From assembly GCF_900016645.1 (NCBI RefSeq), contig NZ_CDGJ01000096.1: a stretch of 64,000 nucleotides of DNA. One strand, given 5' to 3'. The DNA comes from Acididesulfobacillus acetoxydans. Its GTDB lineage: Bacteria > Bacillota > Desulfitobacteriia > Desulfitobacteriales > Desulfitobacteriaceae. Position 1 is the first letter of the stretch. Every line of letters begins with the position of its first letter. Positions 53,813 to 62,726 of this stretch are shown one piece after another. The translations under genes and the position numbers were made by a program. The notes under the pieces were generated by a model that searched no databases, was not told the origin of the DNA, and saw nothing but the letters and a program-made list of their open reading frames with translations.

Positions 53813-54118
53813 GTGCTGGACTTCTATACGTACTCGTCGCTCGACTCATTGACGGGAGCAGTCACAGCAACACTTCTCGTGGTAGAGTTTCTTAAGAACT
53901 TGGGGCCCTTCCGGCACCTGCCCACCCGCTGGCTGGTCCTGATGGTTGCTGAAGGCATCGTCACAGGGACCGGTATCTTTGCGGGTCACTTTACTTTATC
54001 CGGTATTCCGCTTTGTCTGCTCAACGGTTTGTTGGTAGCCGCCAGTGCGGCCGGCGGCTGGCATGTCGTTTCCGGCAACCTCTTCGGCGGCGGGCGAAGA
54101 CACCATGGGGTAAGGTAA
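53813..54118 (+). CDS. Holin-like small membrane protein under c-di-GMP control
   Basis: 101 residues, three hydrophobic segments (about 12-30, 42-60 and 62-88) and a basic tail. LTGAVTATLLVVEFLKNLG, LPTRWLVLMVAEGIV and GIPLCLLNGLLVAASAAGG recall small holin-like proteins encoded with phage or cell-wall lysis genes. No lysin or phage gene is near. GTG 53813 follows GGGAGGTGA. A terminator follows. Expression should depend on the riboswitch just upstream. Confidence 0.6.
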   Translation: MLDFYTYSSLDSLTGAVTATLLVVEFLKNLGPFRHLPTRWLVLMVAEGIVTGTGIFAGHFTLSGIPLCLLNGLLVAASAAGGWHVVSGNLFGGGRRHHGVR

Positions 54119-54131
54119 GTGCACAAACGCA

Positions 54132-54197
54132 ACTTCGGCTTCCGCCTTCGCTGATTGCTCCACCGGAGCCAGCACGGCGCCAGCCGAAGTTTTTTTG
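54132..54197 (+). terminator. Intrinsic terminator, long branched stem
   Basis: ACTTCGGCT (54132-54140) pairs with AGCCGAAGT (54182-54190), enclosing a smaller hairpin, and runs into TTTTTTT. Confidence 0.8.
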
Positions 54198-54426
54198 TGA
54201 AGCCGCCGGCCGCCGGATGTTCCCTATACGGTTAAGGATTTGCCGTGAAGGCGCTGACCGAGCGTTAGCCGAGCCGCCGGTCTGTTTTTTTCAGTGCCGG
54301 TTTTGGCCGGGTTAAGCGGAATTTTGGCTAATTCATGGTCCCAATGAAGACGGCGGTTCAAGCAGCTTCTATAATAAAATTGAAGGAGCAACAAAGAAGG
54401 AGCAAGAAAAGGGAGATGGCATAACA
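54198..54426. other. Leader region of the kor-suc operon
   Basis: A -10-like TATAAT lies at 54370-54375, 51 bases before korD, without a clear -35. A GC hairpin with TTTTTTT near 54270-54290 may be a further terminator. No gene. Confidence 0.4.
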
Positions 54427-54642
54427 TTGGTCAGAGTAACGGAAAATACTCAGGTAATAGTCAACCATGATTGGTGTAAAAAATGCGGCATTTGCCTTGC
54501 CTTCTGTCCCAAACGAGTGTTGGAGAGTGACGAACTGGGGCGGGTCGTGGTGGCGAAACCAGAGGAATGTATCGCTTGTAGAATATGTGAACGGCTCTGC
54601 CCGGATTTCGCGATTAACATTGAGGTGAGCAAAGATGAGTAA
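54427..54642 (+). CDS. korD: 2-oxoacid:ferredoxin oxidoreductase delta subunit (2[4Fe-4S] ferredoxin)
   Basis: 71 residues with two cluster motifs, CKKCGICLAFCP (residues 17-28) and CIACRICERLCP (48-59). As KorD/VorD it carries electrons between the oxidoreductase core and ferredoxin. Start TTG 54427; the only ribosome site, GGGAG, is 12 bases away. Its last 8 bases overlap korA, so the two are translationally coupled. Confidence 0.9.
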   Translation: MVRVTENTQVIVNHDWCKKCGICLAFCPKRVLESDELGRVVVAKPEECIACRICERLCPDFAINIEVSKDE

Positions 54643-55753
54643 TGCCCGGTTGATGCAGGGGAATGAGGCTTGCGCCGAAGGGGCGCTGGCGGCGGGGGTA
54701 CGCTTTTTTGCCGGGTACCCAATCACCCCGTCCACGGAAATTGCGGAGATCATGGCGGAGAAACTCCCCCTCCTGGGGGGAACTTTTATCCAAATGGAAG
54801 ATGAGATCGGCAGTATGGCCGCGGTGATCGGGGCTTCCCTCACGGGAGCGAAAGCCTTGACAGCCACCAGCGGTCCGGGTTTTTCCCTCAAACAGGAAAA
54901 TATCGGTTTCGCCATTGCCACCGAAGTGCCCTGTGTCGTCGTCGACGTGCAAAGGGCCGGTCCCAGCACCGGACTGCCCACCTCCCCGGCTCAGGCGGAT
55001 GTCATGCAAGCCAGGTGGGGAACTCATGGGGACCACCCGGCCATCGTTTTATCACCCGCCTCGGTTCAGGAATGCTATGAGCTGACCGTTCAAGCGTTCA
55101 ATTTTGCCGAAGAATTCCGCACGGCCGTTATTATGCTCATGGATGAAGTGATTGGCCACCTGCGGGAAAAGGTGGAACTGAGGGAGAACCTTGCCGTTGT
55201 TGACCGGAAAAAGCCCTCTGTGCCTCCGGACCGCTACATCCCGTATGTGAACGACGAAAGCCGGATTCCGGCCATGGCCAACTTCGGTGAGGGCTATCGT
55301 TACCATGTCACTGGGTTAACCCACGGAGAGAACGGACTTCCCACAGGTAAGCCGGAAGTTGCGGGCAAATTTTTACAGAGGCTGACCCATAAACTCGACC
55401 CCTACCTCGACCGTATTCAACGCTGGGAAGAGGTGGAACTTTCGGATGCCGAGCTGGTCATAGTGGCTTACGGCTGCACGGCTCGTCCGGTCCGTGAGGC
55501 GCTCGGGGCCGCCCGCCGTGAAGGACTGAAAGTGGGCCTATTCCGGCCGATTACCATCTGGCCCTTTCCCTCCGGCGAAATTGCCAAGCTGGGAGGACGG
55601 AAGTTTCTCGTTCCGGAGATGAACAGCGGACAGCTGGTGGGTGAAGTGGAGCGCATTTTCGGGCCGAAAAATATCCACCGTTATAACCGGATCGACGGGG
55701 AACTTATCACCCCGGGTGAAATCCTAGAAAAAATCCGGGAGGTCATGGCGTAA
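54635..55753 (+). CDS. korA: 2-oxoglutarate:ferredoxin oxidoreductase alpha subunit
   Basis: 372 residues. Domain I/II of the 2-oxoacid oxidoreductases: AGYPITPSTEI near residue 28, QRAGPSTGLPT and DVMQARWGTHGDH near 110-130, and a C-terminal domain with EMNSGQL. With KorB it decarboxylates a 2-oxoacid to the acyl-CoA and reduces ferredoxin. Subunit split and succinyl-CoA synthetase genes downstream favour 2-oxoglutarate as substrate, though a branched-chain 2-oxoacid cannot be excluded. Start ATG 54635 inside the end of korD; stop TAA shares a base with the korB ATG. Confidence 0.92.
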   Translation: MSNARLMQGNEACAEGALAAGVRFFAGYPITPSTEIAEIMAEKLPLLGGTFIQMEDEIGSMAAVIGASLTGAKALTATSGPGFSLKQENIGFAIATEVPCVVVDVQRAGPSTGLPTSPAQADVMQARWGTHGDHPAIVLSPASVQECYELTVQAFNFAEEFRTAVIMLMDEVIGHLREKVELRENLAVVDRKKPSVPPDRYIPYVNDESRIPAMANFGEGYRYHVTGLTHGENGLPTGKPEVAGKFLQRLTHKLDPYLDRIQRWEEVELSDAELVIVAYGCTARPVREALGAARREGLKVGLFRPITIWPFPSGEIAKLGGRKFLVPEMNSGQLVGEVERIFGPKNIHRYNRIDGELITPGEILEKIREVMA

Positions 55754-56559
55754 TGTTCAGCGAGATTTCCGAGTATTTCCGGACGGAAGCCCTTCCTCAT
55801 ATCTGGTGCCCCGGCTGCGGGATCGGGACCGTCATGCAGGCTTTGGTTCGGGCCATTAAGACACTTCAGCTTGATCAAAATAATATTGTCGTCGTTTCAG
55901 GTATCGGCTGTTCCTCCCGTATGACAGGTTACTTGGATTTTAACACTCTGCATAGTACTCACGGGCGGGCCCTGGCTTTCGCCACCGGTATTAAGGCTGC
56001 CAAACCCGAACTCGACGTCTTCGTCGTTATGGGTGATGGGGATGCGGCGGCCATCGGAGGGAACCATTTTATCCACGCGGCCCGTCGTAATATCGATTTA
56101 ACCGTCATCGTTATCAATAACAGTATTTACGGGATGACCGGGGGTCAGAGTTCACCTCTCACACCTCATGACAAGAGGGCGACCACTTCACCTTACGGCA
56201 ATCTGGAGAGGCCCCTGCAGCTTCTGGCTGTGGCCGAGGCGGCCGGGGCCACTTACGGCGCCAGAGCGACCGCCTATCATAACCAGCTCCTGACAAAAGT
56301 GATCATTGACGCCTATAATAATCCCGGTTTTTCTGTAGTTGAAGCGGTTTCTCAATGTCCGGTTTCCTACGGAAGAAGAAATAAATTCAAGACCCCGGCG
56401 GATATGCTCCGTTGGCAGAAGGAGCATGGGATCATGAAAGGCCGCCAAGAGATTGGGGACGAGGAATTTTTGATCGGGGAAATCTTTAGAGCTCAGGCTG
56501 CGGAATATACCCGGGAATACGAAAAACTGCGTCAACGGCTGCAAGGGGGGGAACGCTAA
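55753..56559 (+). CDS. korB: 2-oxoglutarate:ferredoxin oxidoreductase beta subunit (TPP)
   Basis: 268 residues. HIWCPGCGIG near 17-26 and the thiamine diphosphate site VVMGDGDAAAIGGNH ... VIVINNSIYGMTGGQ (about 92-135) are intact. CPGCG cysteines and C in GIGCSSR fit a cluster-binding beta subunit. TAATG overlaps at both ends couple it to korA and korC. Confidence 0.93.
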   Translation: MFSEISEYFRTEALPHIWCPGCGIGTVMQALVRAIKTLQLDQNNIVVVSGIGCSSRMTGYLDFNTLHSTHGRALAFATGIKAAKPELDVFVVMGDGDAAAIGGNHFIHAARRNIDLTVIVINNSIYGMTGGQSSPLTPHDKRATTSPYGNLERPLQLLAVAEAAGATYGARATAYHNQLLTKVIIDAYNNPGFSVVEAVSQCPVSYGRRNKFKTPADMLRWQKEHGIMKGRQEIGDEEFLIGEIFRAQAAEYTREYEKLRQRLQGGER

Positions 56560-57125
56560 TGTCTGGCGAACAAGTTTTACTCTCGGGAACGGGAGGACAG
56601 GGGCTGATCCTGGCTGCTATAATGCTTGCGGAAGCGGCTGTCTTGGCCGGGCACAATGTCGTCCAGTCTCAGAGCTACGGGCCGGAAGCCCGGGGCGGGG
56701 CCAGCAAAGCCGAAGTGATTATCAGTGACGAGAAGATTTACTATCCCAAAGTGCAGACCCCCGGTCTGGTTCTGGCTATGAGCCAGGAAGCTTACAGGAA
56801 ATACGGCTTAAATCTGGATGAGGCAGCGATCCTTGTCGTAGACAGCACTTATGTACTGGAAGTGAAGCCAAGGCAGAAGAACTTCTACGCTTTGCCGATT
56901 ACGCGCCTGACCCGGAGTGAACTGGGCGGTGAACAAAGCGCCAATGTCATGGCTTTGGGTGTGGTAGCGGCCTTGGGAAATTTGCTGACCCGGGAACAAG
57001 TGACTCAAGCGGTCTTAAACCGGGCCCCTAAGGGAACGGCCAAGCGTAATCTTAAGGCCTTGGAAATCGGCTGGCAGCTGGGTAGGGAAGCCGAACTTCC
57101 GGCGGGTAATAGGAATGCCGGCTGA
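56559..57125 (+). CDS. korC: 2-oxoglutarate:ferredoxin oxidoreductase gamma subunit
   Basis: 188 residues. GTGGQGLILAAIMLAEAAVL at the N-terminus and SQSYGPEARGGASKAEV near 43-60 define the gamma domain of this family, which binds CoA and completes the active site. It overlaps the next gene by 11 bases. Confidence 0.92.
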   Translation: MSGEQVLLSGTGGQGLILAAIMLAEAAVLAGHNVVQSQSYGPEARGGASKAEVIISDEKIYYPKVQTPGLVLAMSQEAYRKYGLNLDEAAILVVDSTYVLEVKPRQKNFYALPITRLTRSELGGEQSANVMALGVVAALGNLLTREQVTQAVLNRAPKGTAKRNLKALEIGWQLGREAELPAGNRNAG

Positions 57126-58692
57126 CAGGGGAGAGCAGGTGAGTCCGCGCCAGGGTGAACCCGTACGCTCAACACCGGAGCAATCAGACGTGGCGCAGGC
57201 ATCATTCAGCCTACCCCCGGGAGGGACCGCGGGCACATCACCGGACCCGGCAGACGTGGCTCAGGTGTTGGGTTCGGTCTTGCTGGAAGAGTGGGGAGGT
57301 CCGCGCAGCCCCCTGGCGCTTTCCTATATCCAGGATGTCATTATTCCGGATCTTGTGCACTGTTTGGTTCGAAATGCCGACCTCTGGCAGAATCCGACCT
57401 TTGCAGAAATTGTCGCTTGGAAATTTAAATCCCAATATGCGTTCCCTCAAGCGGTGGCTGGCAGTCTAACCTCGGATCTCCTGACAGCCGTGCTCAGGAT
57501 GGGCCGTCCGGCCCAAAACAACAACCGATGGGAACCTTGGCGCCGGATTTTGCGCGCCAACGTGGCAGGAAAATCTCTCTTAGATGTCGAAAAAGAAGAG
57601 GGTTATCCTTTGGCTTATTCAAATCTGCTCCTCCTGCGCCTGAGCAAGCTGCGCAAATATCTGGGCCAAAGCGGAGCCGGTTACCGGGATTGTTTGGAAC
57701 ACCCGGAACTCCGGGAATGCGGGCCCGAGCAGCTTCGCTTTCTTTATAAGTTTCAGGAAGCGATGACGACTGAACCGCTGTACAGAGAGAAGTTGATTCT
57801 GGAACAGGTGAGCGTGGACTTGGGAGGATCCCTTCCGGTTTCCGCTTTGGCGGATCTTCTAAAGACAGTGCAGGCCGGGGAAGAGAGAGCGGACGAGGCC
57901 GCTCTAATATCTGTTCTAATATCTGTTCCGGAGGAAAGAATAGGTGTAGTTTACGAGACGGAGTACGGCGCGGGAAACGCCCCCGGCCGAGACCGTCTCT
58001 CCGCTGTCATCGCGGGACTGATAAAATTAGAGCTTCTTGAGCGCTGCCCGTCCGGTGGGCTCAGACTCACGGACACTGGTGCCGCGGTTATCGCGCCCTT
58101 TTTAATTCCCGAACTGCTGGAGCAGCTTCACGCCGTCCGCGGGAACAGGGAGGAGGCACGAAGGATGCTTCTGCGGTTAAATCCCGGCGTCCTCCTCCCG
58201 CTCCTGCGGGAGGTGAGGCGGGGATTTCCCGAAGATATCGTTTGGGGGGTTTTTGAGGCCGTATACCAAGAGTCCGACCGGCGGATTGACTTATTCGTTA
58301 TCGAGTCCGCGGCGGAATATGAGCGGGCCGCGGCTTTACTGCTCAAGGCACTGCAAGCGGAGGACAGTTTGGTCCGGGCTCAAGCCTGTCGGGGTTTGGG
58401 GCGCTGGACGGTTTTACGAAAGCGGGGGCAAAAGACGCGGACGCCGGAAGCGGAGGAGAAGTGGTCGAGCGGCAAGGGAGGCGGGATGCCGAAGAAGCCG
58501 GAAATCGTTCTGGCCTTGGTGCGGACCTTGGCCGACCCGGTGGCTCAGGTACGGGAAGAGGCGGCTCAGGCCTTGGGGAATATCGGATCGCCCGAAGGAC
58601 TGCAGGCTCTGGCTAAGGTTGCGGAGGATTTCTATGAAAGTCCGAACGTCAGGGGACGGGCGCGGGAGGCCTTGCGCCGGATTGTAAACTGA
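57115..58692 (+). CDS. HEAT-repeat protein of unknown function in the kor-suc operon
   Basis: 525 residues. After a disordered 45-residue start, the middle is mostly helical with no motif I recognise; a winged-helix-like stretch lies near 280-330 (SAVIAGLIKLELLERC, GLRLTDTGAAVI). The C-terminal 120 residues contain two HEAT/PBS-lyase-type repeats (LLKALQAEDSLVRAQACRGL and LVRTLADPVAQVREEAAQAL). HEAT repeats bind proteins. ATG 57115 overlaps the end of korC, and sucC follows 66 bp later, so it is clearly co-transcribed. A role in assembly or control of the oxidoreductase is a guess from position. Confidence 0.65.
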   Translation: MPADRGEQVSPRQGEPVRSTPEQSDVAQASFSLPPGGTAGTSPDPADVAQVLGSVLLEEWGGPRSPLALSYIQDVIIPDLVHCLVRNADLWQNPTFAEIVAWKFKSQYAFPQAVAGSLTSDLLTAVLRMGRPAQNNNRWEPWRRILRANVAGKSLLDVEKEEGYPLAYSNLLLLRLSKLRKYLGQSGAGYRDCLEHPELRECGPEQLRFLYKFQEAMTTEPLYREKLILEQVSVDLGGSLPVSALADLLKTVQAGEERADEAALISVLISVPEERIGVVYETEYGAGNAPGRDRLSAVIAGLIKLELLERCPSGGLRLTDTGAAVIAPFLIPELLEQLHAVRGNREEARRMLLRLNPGVLLPLLREVRRGFPEDIVWGVFEAVYQESDRRIDLFVIESAAEYERAAALLLKALQAEDSLVRAQACRGLGRWTVLRKRGQKTRTPEAEEKWSSGKGGGMPKKPEIVLALVRTLADPVAQVREEAAQALGNIGSPEGLQALAKVAEDFYESPNVRGRAREALRRIVN

Positions 58693-58758
58693 AAGACGGA
58701 CTCCGAGTCCCCGTGCGAAACCTCCTAACCCGATAGTCAACGAAGGGAGATGAAGCTC

Positions 58759-59874
58759 GTGAAAATGTTTGAGTACATGGGGAAAGAACTTTTTGGACAG
58801 TATGGACTTCCCATACCCAGGGGAAAAATGGTGACAACTCCGGAGGCTGCGGCCGCGGCGGCTCGTGAAATCGGCGGTTCGGTCGTGGTCAAGTCCCAGG
58901 TTCTCTCCGGGAAGCGAGGAAAGTCGGGGGGAATCAAGTTTGCAGATAATCCGGAAGAAGCGAAAGCAACGGCCGGGGAGCTTCTCGGCCTCACCATCCA
59001 GGGCCTCCGGGTTGAAGCACTCCTGGTGGAAGAAAAACTGAAAATTGACAAAGAACTGTATATCTCCCTGGCTATTGACGGAGCGGCCAAGCAACCGGTC
59101 CTGATCGCTTCGGCTCAGGGCGGGATGGAAATAGAGGAAGTTTCCGAAGAGCACCTTGTCAAAACGCATATTGATCCCGAATTGGGCATGCAGGATTTTA
59201 TAGCCCGCGAGGTGGTCAGAAGGATGGGCGTTCCGCGTACGAGTCCGCACCATCAGGAGTTGGTCAAGCTCATCAAAACCTTATACAAAATCTTCACGGA
59301 AAAAGACGCCGAGCTGGTCGAAATCAATCCGCTCGTTTTCAGCGGGGACAGGGTGATCGCCGCTGACGCCAAAGTGACCGTCGACGAGGAGGCGCTCTAT
59401 CGCCAGCCGGGTCTGCTCCAAGTGACGGAGAGAACGTCTGCGGAAGAGGCGGCTCACGCTTTGGGTCTCTCCTTTGTCGAATTGGACGGTGACATAGGAG
59501 TTATGGCCAACGGGGCGGGTATTACGATGGCCACCTTGGATACGCTGGCTTTTTACGGGGGAAAAGCGGCCAATTTCTTGGATGCCGGAGGCGGCACGGG
59601 GGAGGAAGGGACGGCCAAAGCTTTGGAGCTCATCCTCTCGCGCAACCCCAAGTCCATTTTCATTAACATCTTTGGGGGCATTACCCGCTGTGATGATGTG
59701 GCCAGGGCTTTCGCCTCGGTTAAGAAGAAGCGTGGGATTCCGGTTCCGGTAGTGGTGCGCCTGGTGGGAACAAATCAGGAACAAGGCCGGGCTATTCTGC
59801 GGGAAGTTGGCATCGAGGCCTATGATTTCATGCAGGATGCGGCCCAAAAGGCCGTTGAGCTGGCCCGGTCGTGA
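58759..59874 (+). CDS. sucC: Succinate-CoA ligase beta subunit
   Basis: 371 residues. MFEYMGKELFGQYGLP at the start, the ATP-grasp fold, EINPLVFS near 190, and NGAGITMATLDT plus DAGGGTGEEGTAKAL and NIFGGITRCDDVA near 250-315 are SucC signatures. With SucD it interconverts succinyl-CoA and succinate with ATP formation, next to the enzyme that makes succinyl-CoA. GTG 58759 lies 9 bases after GGGAG; ATG 58750 directly abuts that site and is less likely. Confidence 0.92.
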   Translation: MKMFEYMGKELFGQYGLPIPRGKMVTTPEAAAAAAREIGGSVVVKSQVLSGKRGKSGGIKFADNPEEAKATAGELLGLTIQGLRVEALLVEEKLKIDKELYISLAIDGAAKQPVLIASAQGGMEIEEVSEEHLVKTHIDPELGMQDFIAREVVRRMGVPRTSPHHQELVKLIKTLYKIFTEKDAELVEINPLVFSGDRVIAADAKVTVDEEALYRQPGLLQVTERTSAEEAAHALGLSFVELDGDIGVMANGAGITMATLDTLAFYGGKAANFLDAGGGTGEEGTAKALELILSRNPKSIFINIFGGITRCDDVARAFASVKKKRGIPVPVVVRLVGTNQEQGRAILREVGIEAYDFMQDAAQKAVELARS

Positions 59875-60018
59875 GGCGGGTCCGGACCAGTGGCGGCGTT
59901 GGCCATCAGGGTAGTGCCCTAACAGGCGGCTGTGCGAACGGAACAGCCGCTGACGGCGGTAAAGGCAGGATCAGGGAGCCGGCCGAAGGGTTGTGGCATA
60001 GGAAAGGGGGAACTTTCA

Positions 60019-60948
60019 TTGGCGATTATTGTTGACGAACACACCAACGTTGTCGTCCAGGGCATCAGCGGCAAACAGGGGCTTTTTCACACGCGGCAAA
60101 TGCTGGAATATGGCACTCGGATTGTGGCGGGTACCTCTGCCAGCAAAGCCGGCAGCATTCTGGAGGGAGTACCGGTATATGAGAGCGTCGGGGCGGCCTG
60201 TGAACGGCATCGCATTGATGCTTCCGTTATTTTTATACCGGCCGCCGGGGCTAAAGACGCGGCCCTGGAGGCGCTGGAAGCCGGGGTCAAGGTGGTTGCC
60301 GTGATTACGGAACATGTTCCGGTGCATGATGAGATGGCGATTGTCGCCTATGCCGAACGCCGGGGTGCCACGCTTATCGGACCCAATACCTTTGGTATTG
60401 TGTCTTCCGGCAAAAGCAAACTGGGCATTCCGCCTAACCGGTTTTTTGTCCCGGGACCGGTGGGTGTCGTAGCGCGGTCCGGTACTTTATCTTATGAAAT
60501 CGTGGGCAACTTAACGGCCGCGGGTATCGGTCAATCCACCGTGGTCGGGATGGGCGGAGACCGGGTGGTCGGTTTAACTTTTGTGGACGTTTTGCGGAAG
60601 TTCGAAGAGGACCCGCTGACCGAGGCTGTCGTTCTGATTGGCGAAATCGGAGGCAACGCGGAAGAAGAAGCGGCGGAGTATATCAAGGGGATGAAGAAAC
60701 CGGTGGTGGCTTACCTGGCCGGAAAAAGCGCGCCTCCCGGGAAACGGATGGGACACGCGGGCGCCATTATTGAACGGGGGAAGGGGACTTACGAGGGGAA
60801 AGTGCAAGCCCTGACAGCCGCGGGAGTGAAAGTGGCGAGTGTTCCCTGGGAAGTCACAGAGTTGTTGCGACAGAAAGGAAGAGCTTCGAGTGGCGGCAGA
60901 GAAGGGAGATTTTCGAGCGGCCTCTCAGCACAACGGGAAAGAGCCTGA
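60019..60948 (+). CDS. sucD: Succinate-CoA ligase alpha subunit
   Basis: 309 residues. The CoA-binding Rossmann motif VQGISGKQGLFHT (about 14-26), GPNTFGIVSSGKSKLG (about 128-143) and the phosphohistidine region GKRMGHAGAIIERGKGT (about 243-259) are intact. TTG 60019 has GGAAAGGGGG 8 bases upstream. Its last 59 bases overlap the start of the kinase gene. The C-terminus (after about 295) is longer and S/G/R-rich because of that overlap. Confidence 0.92.
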   Translation: MAIIVDEHTNVVVQGISGKQGLFHTRQMLEYGTRIVAGTSASKAGSILEGVPVYESVGAACERHRIDASVIFIPAAGAKDAALEALEAGVKVVAVITEHVPVHDEMAIVAYAERRGATLIGPNTFGIVSSGKSKLGIPPNRFFVPGPVGVVARSGTLSYEIVGNLTAAGIGQSTVVGMGGDRVVGLTFVDVLRKFEEDPLTEAVVLIGEIGGNAEEEAAEYIKGMKKPVVAYLAGKSAPPGKRMGHAGAIIERGKGTYEGKVQALTAAGVKVASVPWEVTELLRQKGRASSGGREGRFSSGLSAQRERA

Positions 60949-61666
60949 AGTCTCGCCGGAGCAAAAGGCGAAGTGGGAGGAACAACAGCTTTTATTGTTA
61001 CAGACGGAATACCGGATGCTGAGAGCCCAAGTCAATCCCCATTTCTTTTTCAATACCTTGAGTACGATTCAGGCTTTGATTCCCTCGGATCCGGACAAGG
61101 CGGTCACCCTGATCAAGAATTTGGCCAGCTTTTTTCGCAAGACCCTTAATCCGGATCAAGAGATTGTTACGCTCAAGGAAGAGTTGGAAACCGTCAGGAA
61201 TTATATCCAAATTGAAAAAGTACGTTTCGGCGATCGGATCAATCTCGTGGAGGCACTTCCGGCGGAGTTGTTGGCCTGCAAGATGCCCGTCTTTTCTCTG
61301 CAAATCCTAGTGGAGAATGCCATACACCACGGTCTTAGTCTAAAAAAAGGCAACGGTAGGATCCGGGTATCCGGCTGGATAGAGGGAGACAGCTGGTACC
61401 TTAATGTCGAGGACGACGGGGTCGGCATGTCTGAGACAAGGCTGGAAGAGGTAAGACAAGGCGAGGCGGTTCGCTCTGCCCGGGGAACCGGAATCGGACT
61501 CTTTAACGTCCGACGACGCGTCCAGACACTCTACGGGGATGAGTACGGGCTGAAAATACAAAGTGAGTGGCACAAAGGAACCTCTGTCACCGTGAGATTT
61601 CCGCTAATTCCTCGAAAATGCCGAGAAGAAAGGGGTGGAGAGAGAGGCGGCCATGAAGAGACTTAG
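60890..61666 (+). CDS. Soluble LytS-like histidine kinase without a sensor domain
   Basis: 258 residues. A short charged N-terminus leads straight into the His_kinase box AQVNPHFFFNTLSTIQAL (about residue 48) and an HATPase domain (LQILVENAIHHGLSL near 139; DDGVGMSE; GIGLFNVRRR near 215). There is no membrane segment and no room for a GAF or PAS domain, so the input must come from another protein or a metabolite bound to the core. GTG 60890 has AAAGGAAGAG upstream and lies inside sucD, a strong sign of co-translation. Confidence 0.85.
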   Translation: MAAEKGDFRAASQHNGKEPEVSPEQKAKWEEQQLLLLQTEYRMLRAQVNPHFFFNTLSTIQALIPSDPDKAVTLIKNLASFFRKTLNPDQEIVTLKEELETVRNYIQIEKVRFGDRINLVEALPAELLACKMPVFSLQILVENAIHHGLSLKKGNGRIRVSGWIEGDSWYLNVEDDGVGMSETRLEEVRQGEAVRSARGTGIGLFNVRRRVQTLYGDEYGLKIQSEWHKGTSVTVRFPLIPRKCREERGGERGGHEET

Positions 61667-62417
61667 AGCGCTGATCGCCGATGACGAGGAAATCATGGGT
61701 GAGGCCTTGGCGCAGCTGCTGCGGCAAATGCCTGACATCGAGGTGAGTGGGGTCTGTCATGACGGGGATGAGGCCCTGGACTTGATTGGGAAAACGAAAC
61801 CGGATATTGCCTTTCTCGACATTCGTATGCCCGGACTTACCGGGATTGAGGTTGCTGAAATTCTGAAACGGAAAGAGGACTCACCAGCGGTTGTTTTTGT
61901 CACAGCTTATGACGAGTTTGCCCTCAAAGGCTATGAAGTCGACGCCTTGGATTACATTCTAAAGCCGTTTGAGCGGGCCGACATTGAGCGCGTACTGCGT
62001 AAAATCAGGAAACACCGATTGCGCCGTCTCCCGGATGTTCCGGAAACGGGATTTGAAGCAGCGCCGCCGTTGAACGCACATCCTGAGAAGTTTTGTGCCT
62101 ATGACGGGGAGACCATGATCATTCTTGACAGCCAGACTATCCGGCTCTTCTACGCTGAGGGCGGAGAGGTGTTTCTGCTTACGGAGTCCGGGGAAAGGTT
62201 TATGTTGAAACAGACCCTGCAGGAGATTGAGCAGAAACTAGACGACCGGCGGTTCTTCCGCTGCCATCGCAACTACATCGTCAATATGGATTTTGTCAAA
62301 AAAATTACCCCGGGGTTTAACCGGGGCTATCTCCTCACCCTGCAGGGGGAAAAATCTGTCGAGGTGCCTGTAAGCCGCGCCCACACTAAAGCCTTGGAAC
62401 AGTATATCTACTTTTGA
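61653..62417 (+). CDS. LytTR response regulator of the kor-suc operon
   Basis: 254 residues. Receiver domain with ADDEE pocket, phospho-aspartate in IAFLDIRMPGL (about 55) and KPF lysine (about 105), then a LytTR DNA-binding domain (EGGEVFLLTESGERFMLK; CHRNYIVNMDFVKKI). ATG 61653 with GGAGAGAGAGG upstream, overlapping the kinase end by 14 bases. It ends the operon; the target promoters are unknown. Confidence 0.88.
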   Translation: MKRLRALIADDEEIMGEALAQLLRQMPDIEVSGVCHDGDEALDLIGKTKPDIAFLDIRMPGLTGIEVAEILKRKEDSPAVVFVTAYDEFALKGYEVDALDYILKPFERADIERVLRKIRKHRLRRLPDVPETGFEAAPPLNAHPEKFCAYDGETMIILDSQTIRLFYAEGGEVFLLTESGERFMLKQTLQEIEQKLDDRRFFRCHRNYIVNMDFVKKITPGFNRGYLLTLQGEKSVEVPVSRAHTKALEQYIYF

Positions 62418-62725
62418 TTTTTTGAATCCGGGAAGCCGACATAGGCATCCATACAATAGCGGGAGTAATATTCGTAAGGCATCCAAAAATACCCTTTAAA
62501 TTCCGGCGGGAGTTTGATGCCCCAATCGGCTCCCCACTGATTCAGAACAAGAACCAGTTGTTTGGCGGGATCGTAACCGATCGCGTTGACTGCGTGTCCG
62601 CCGAGTTCCCGTGAATCGGGAGCGGGCATCGGCAATAAGCCCGTCTGTGCGACTACGGCCGACTCAAGTTCACTAAAGACGGTGAATCCGAACAAGACGG
62701 GATGCCCGTTATACAAGCCAAGCAT
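62408..62725 (-). pseudogene. C-terminal fragment of a C1A (papain-type) peptidase
   Basis: About 105 residues. GGHAVNAIGYD carries the catalytic histidine and LNQWGADWG the asparagine of bacterial C1A peptidases; NGHPVLFGFTVF precedes them. The N-terminal half with the catalytic cysteine is gone: upstream sequence becomes a noncoding block at about 62727. It overlaps the response regulator end by 10 bases, tail to tail. Confidence 0.7.
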
Positions 62726-62726
62726 G

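Noticed and set aside
53813..54118. Prophage remnant
   Set aside because: Apart from the holin-like protein there is no integrase, capsid, tail or lysin gene nearby; the gene has its own riboswitch and terminator.
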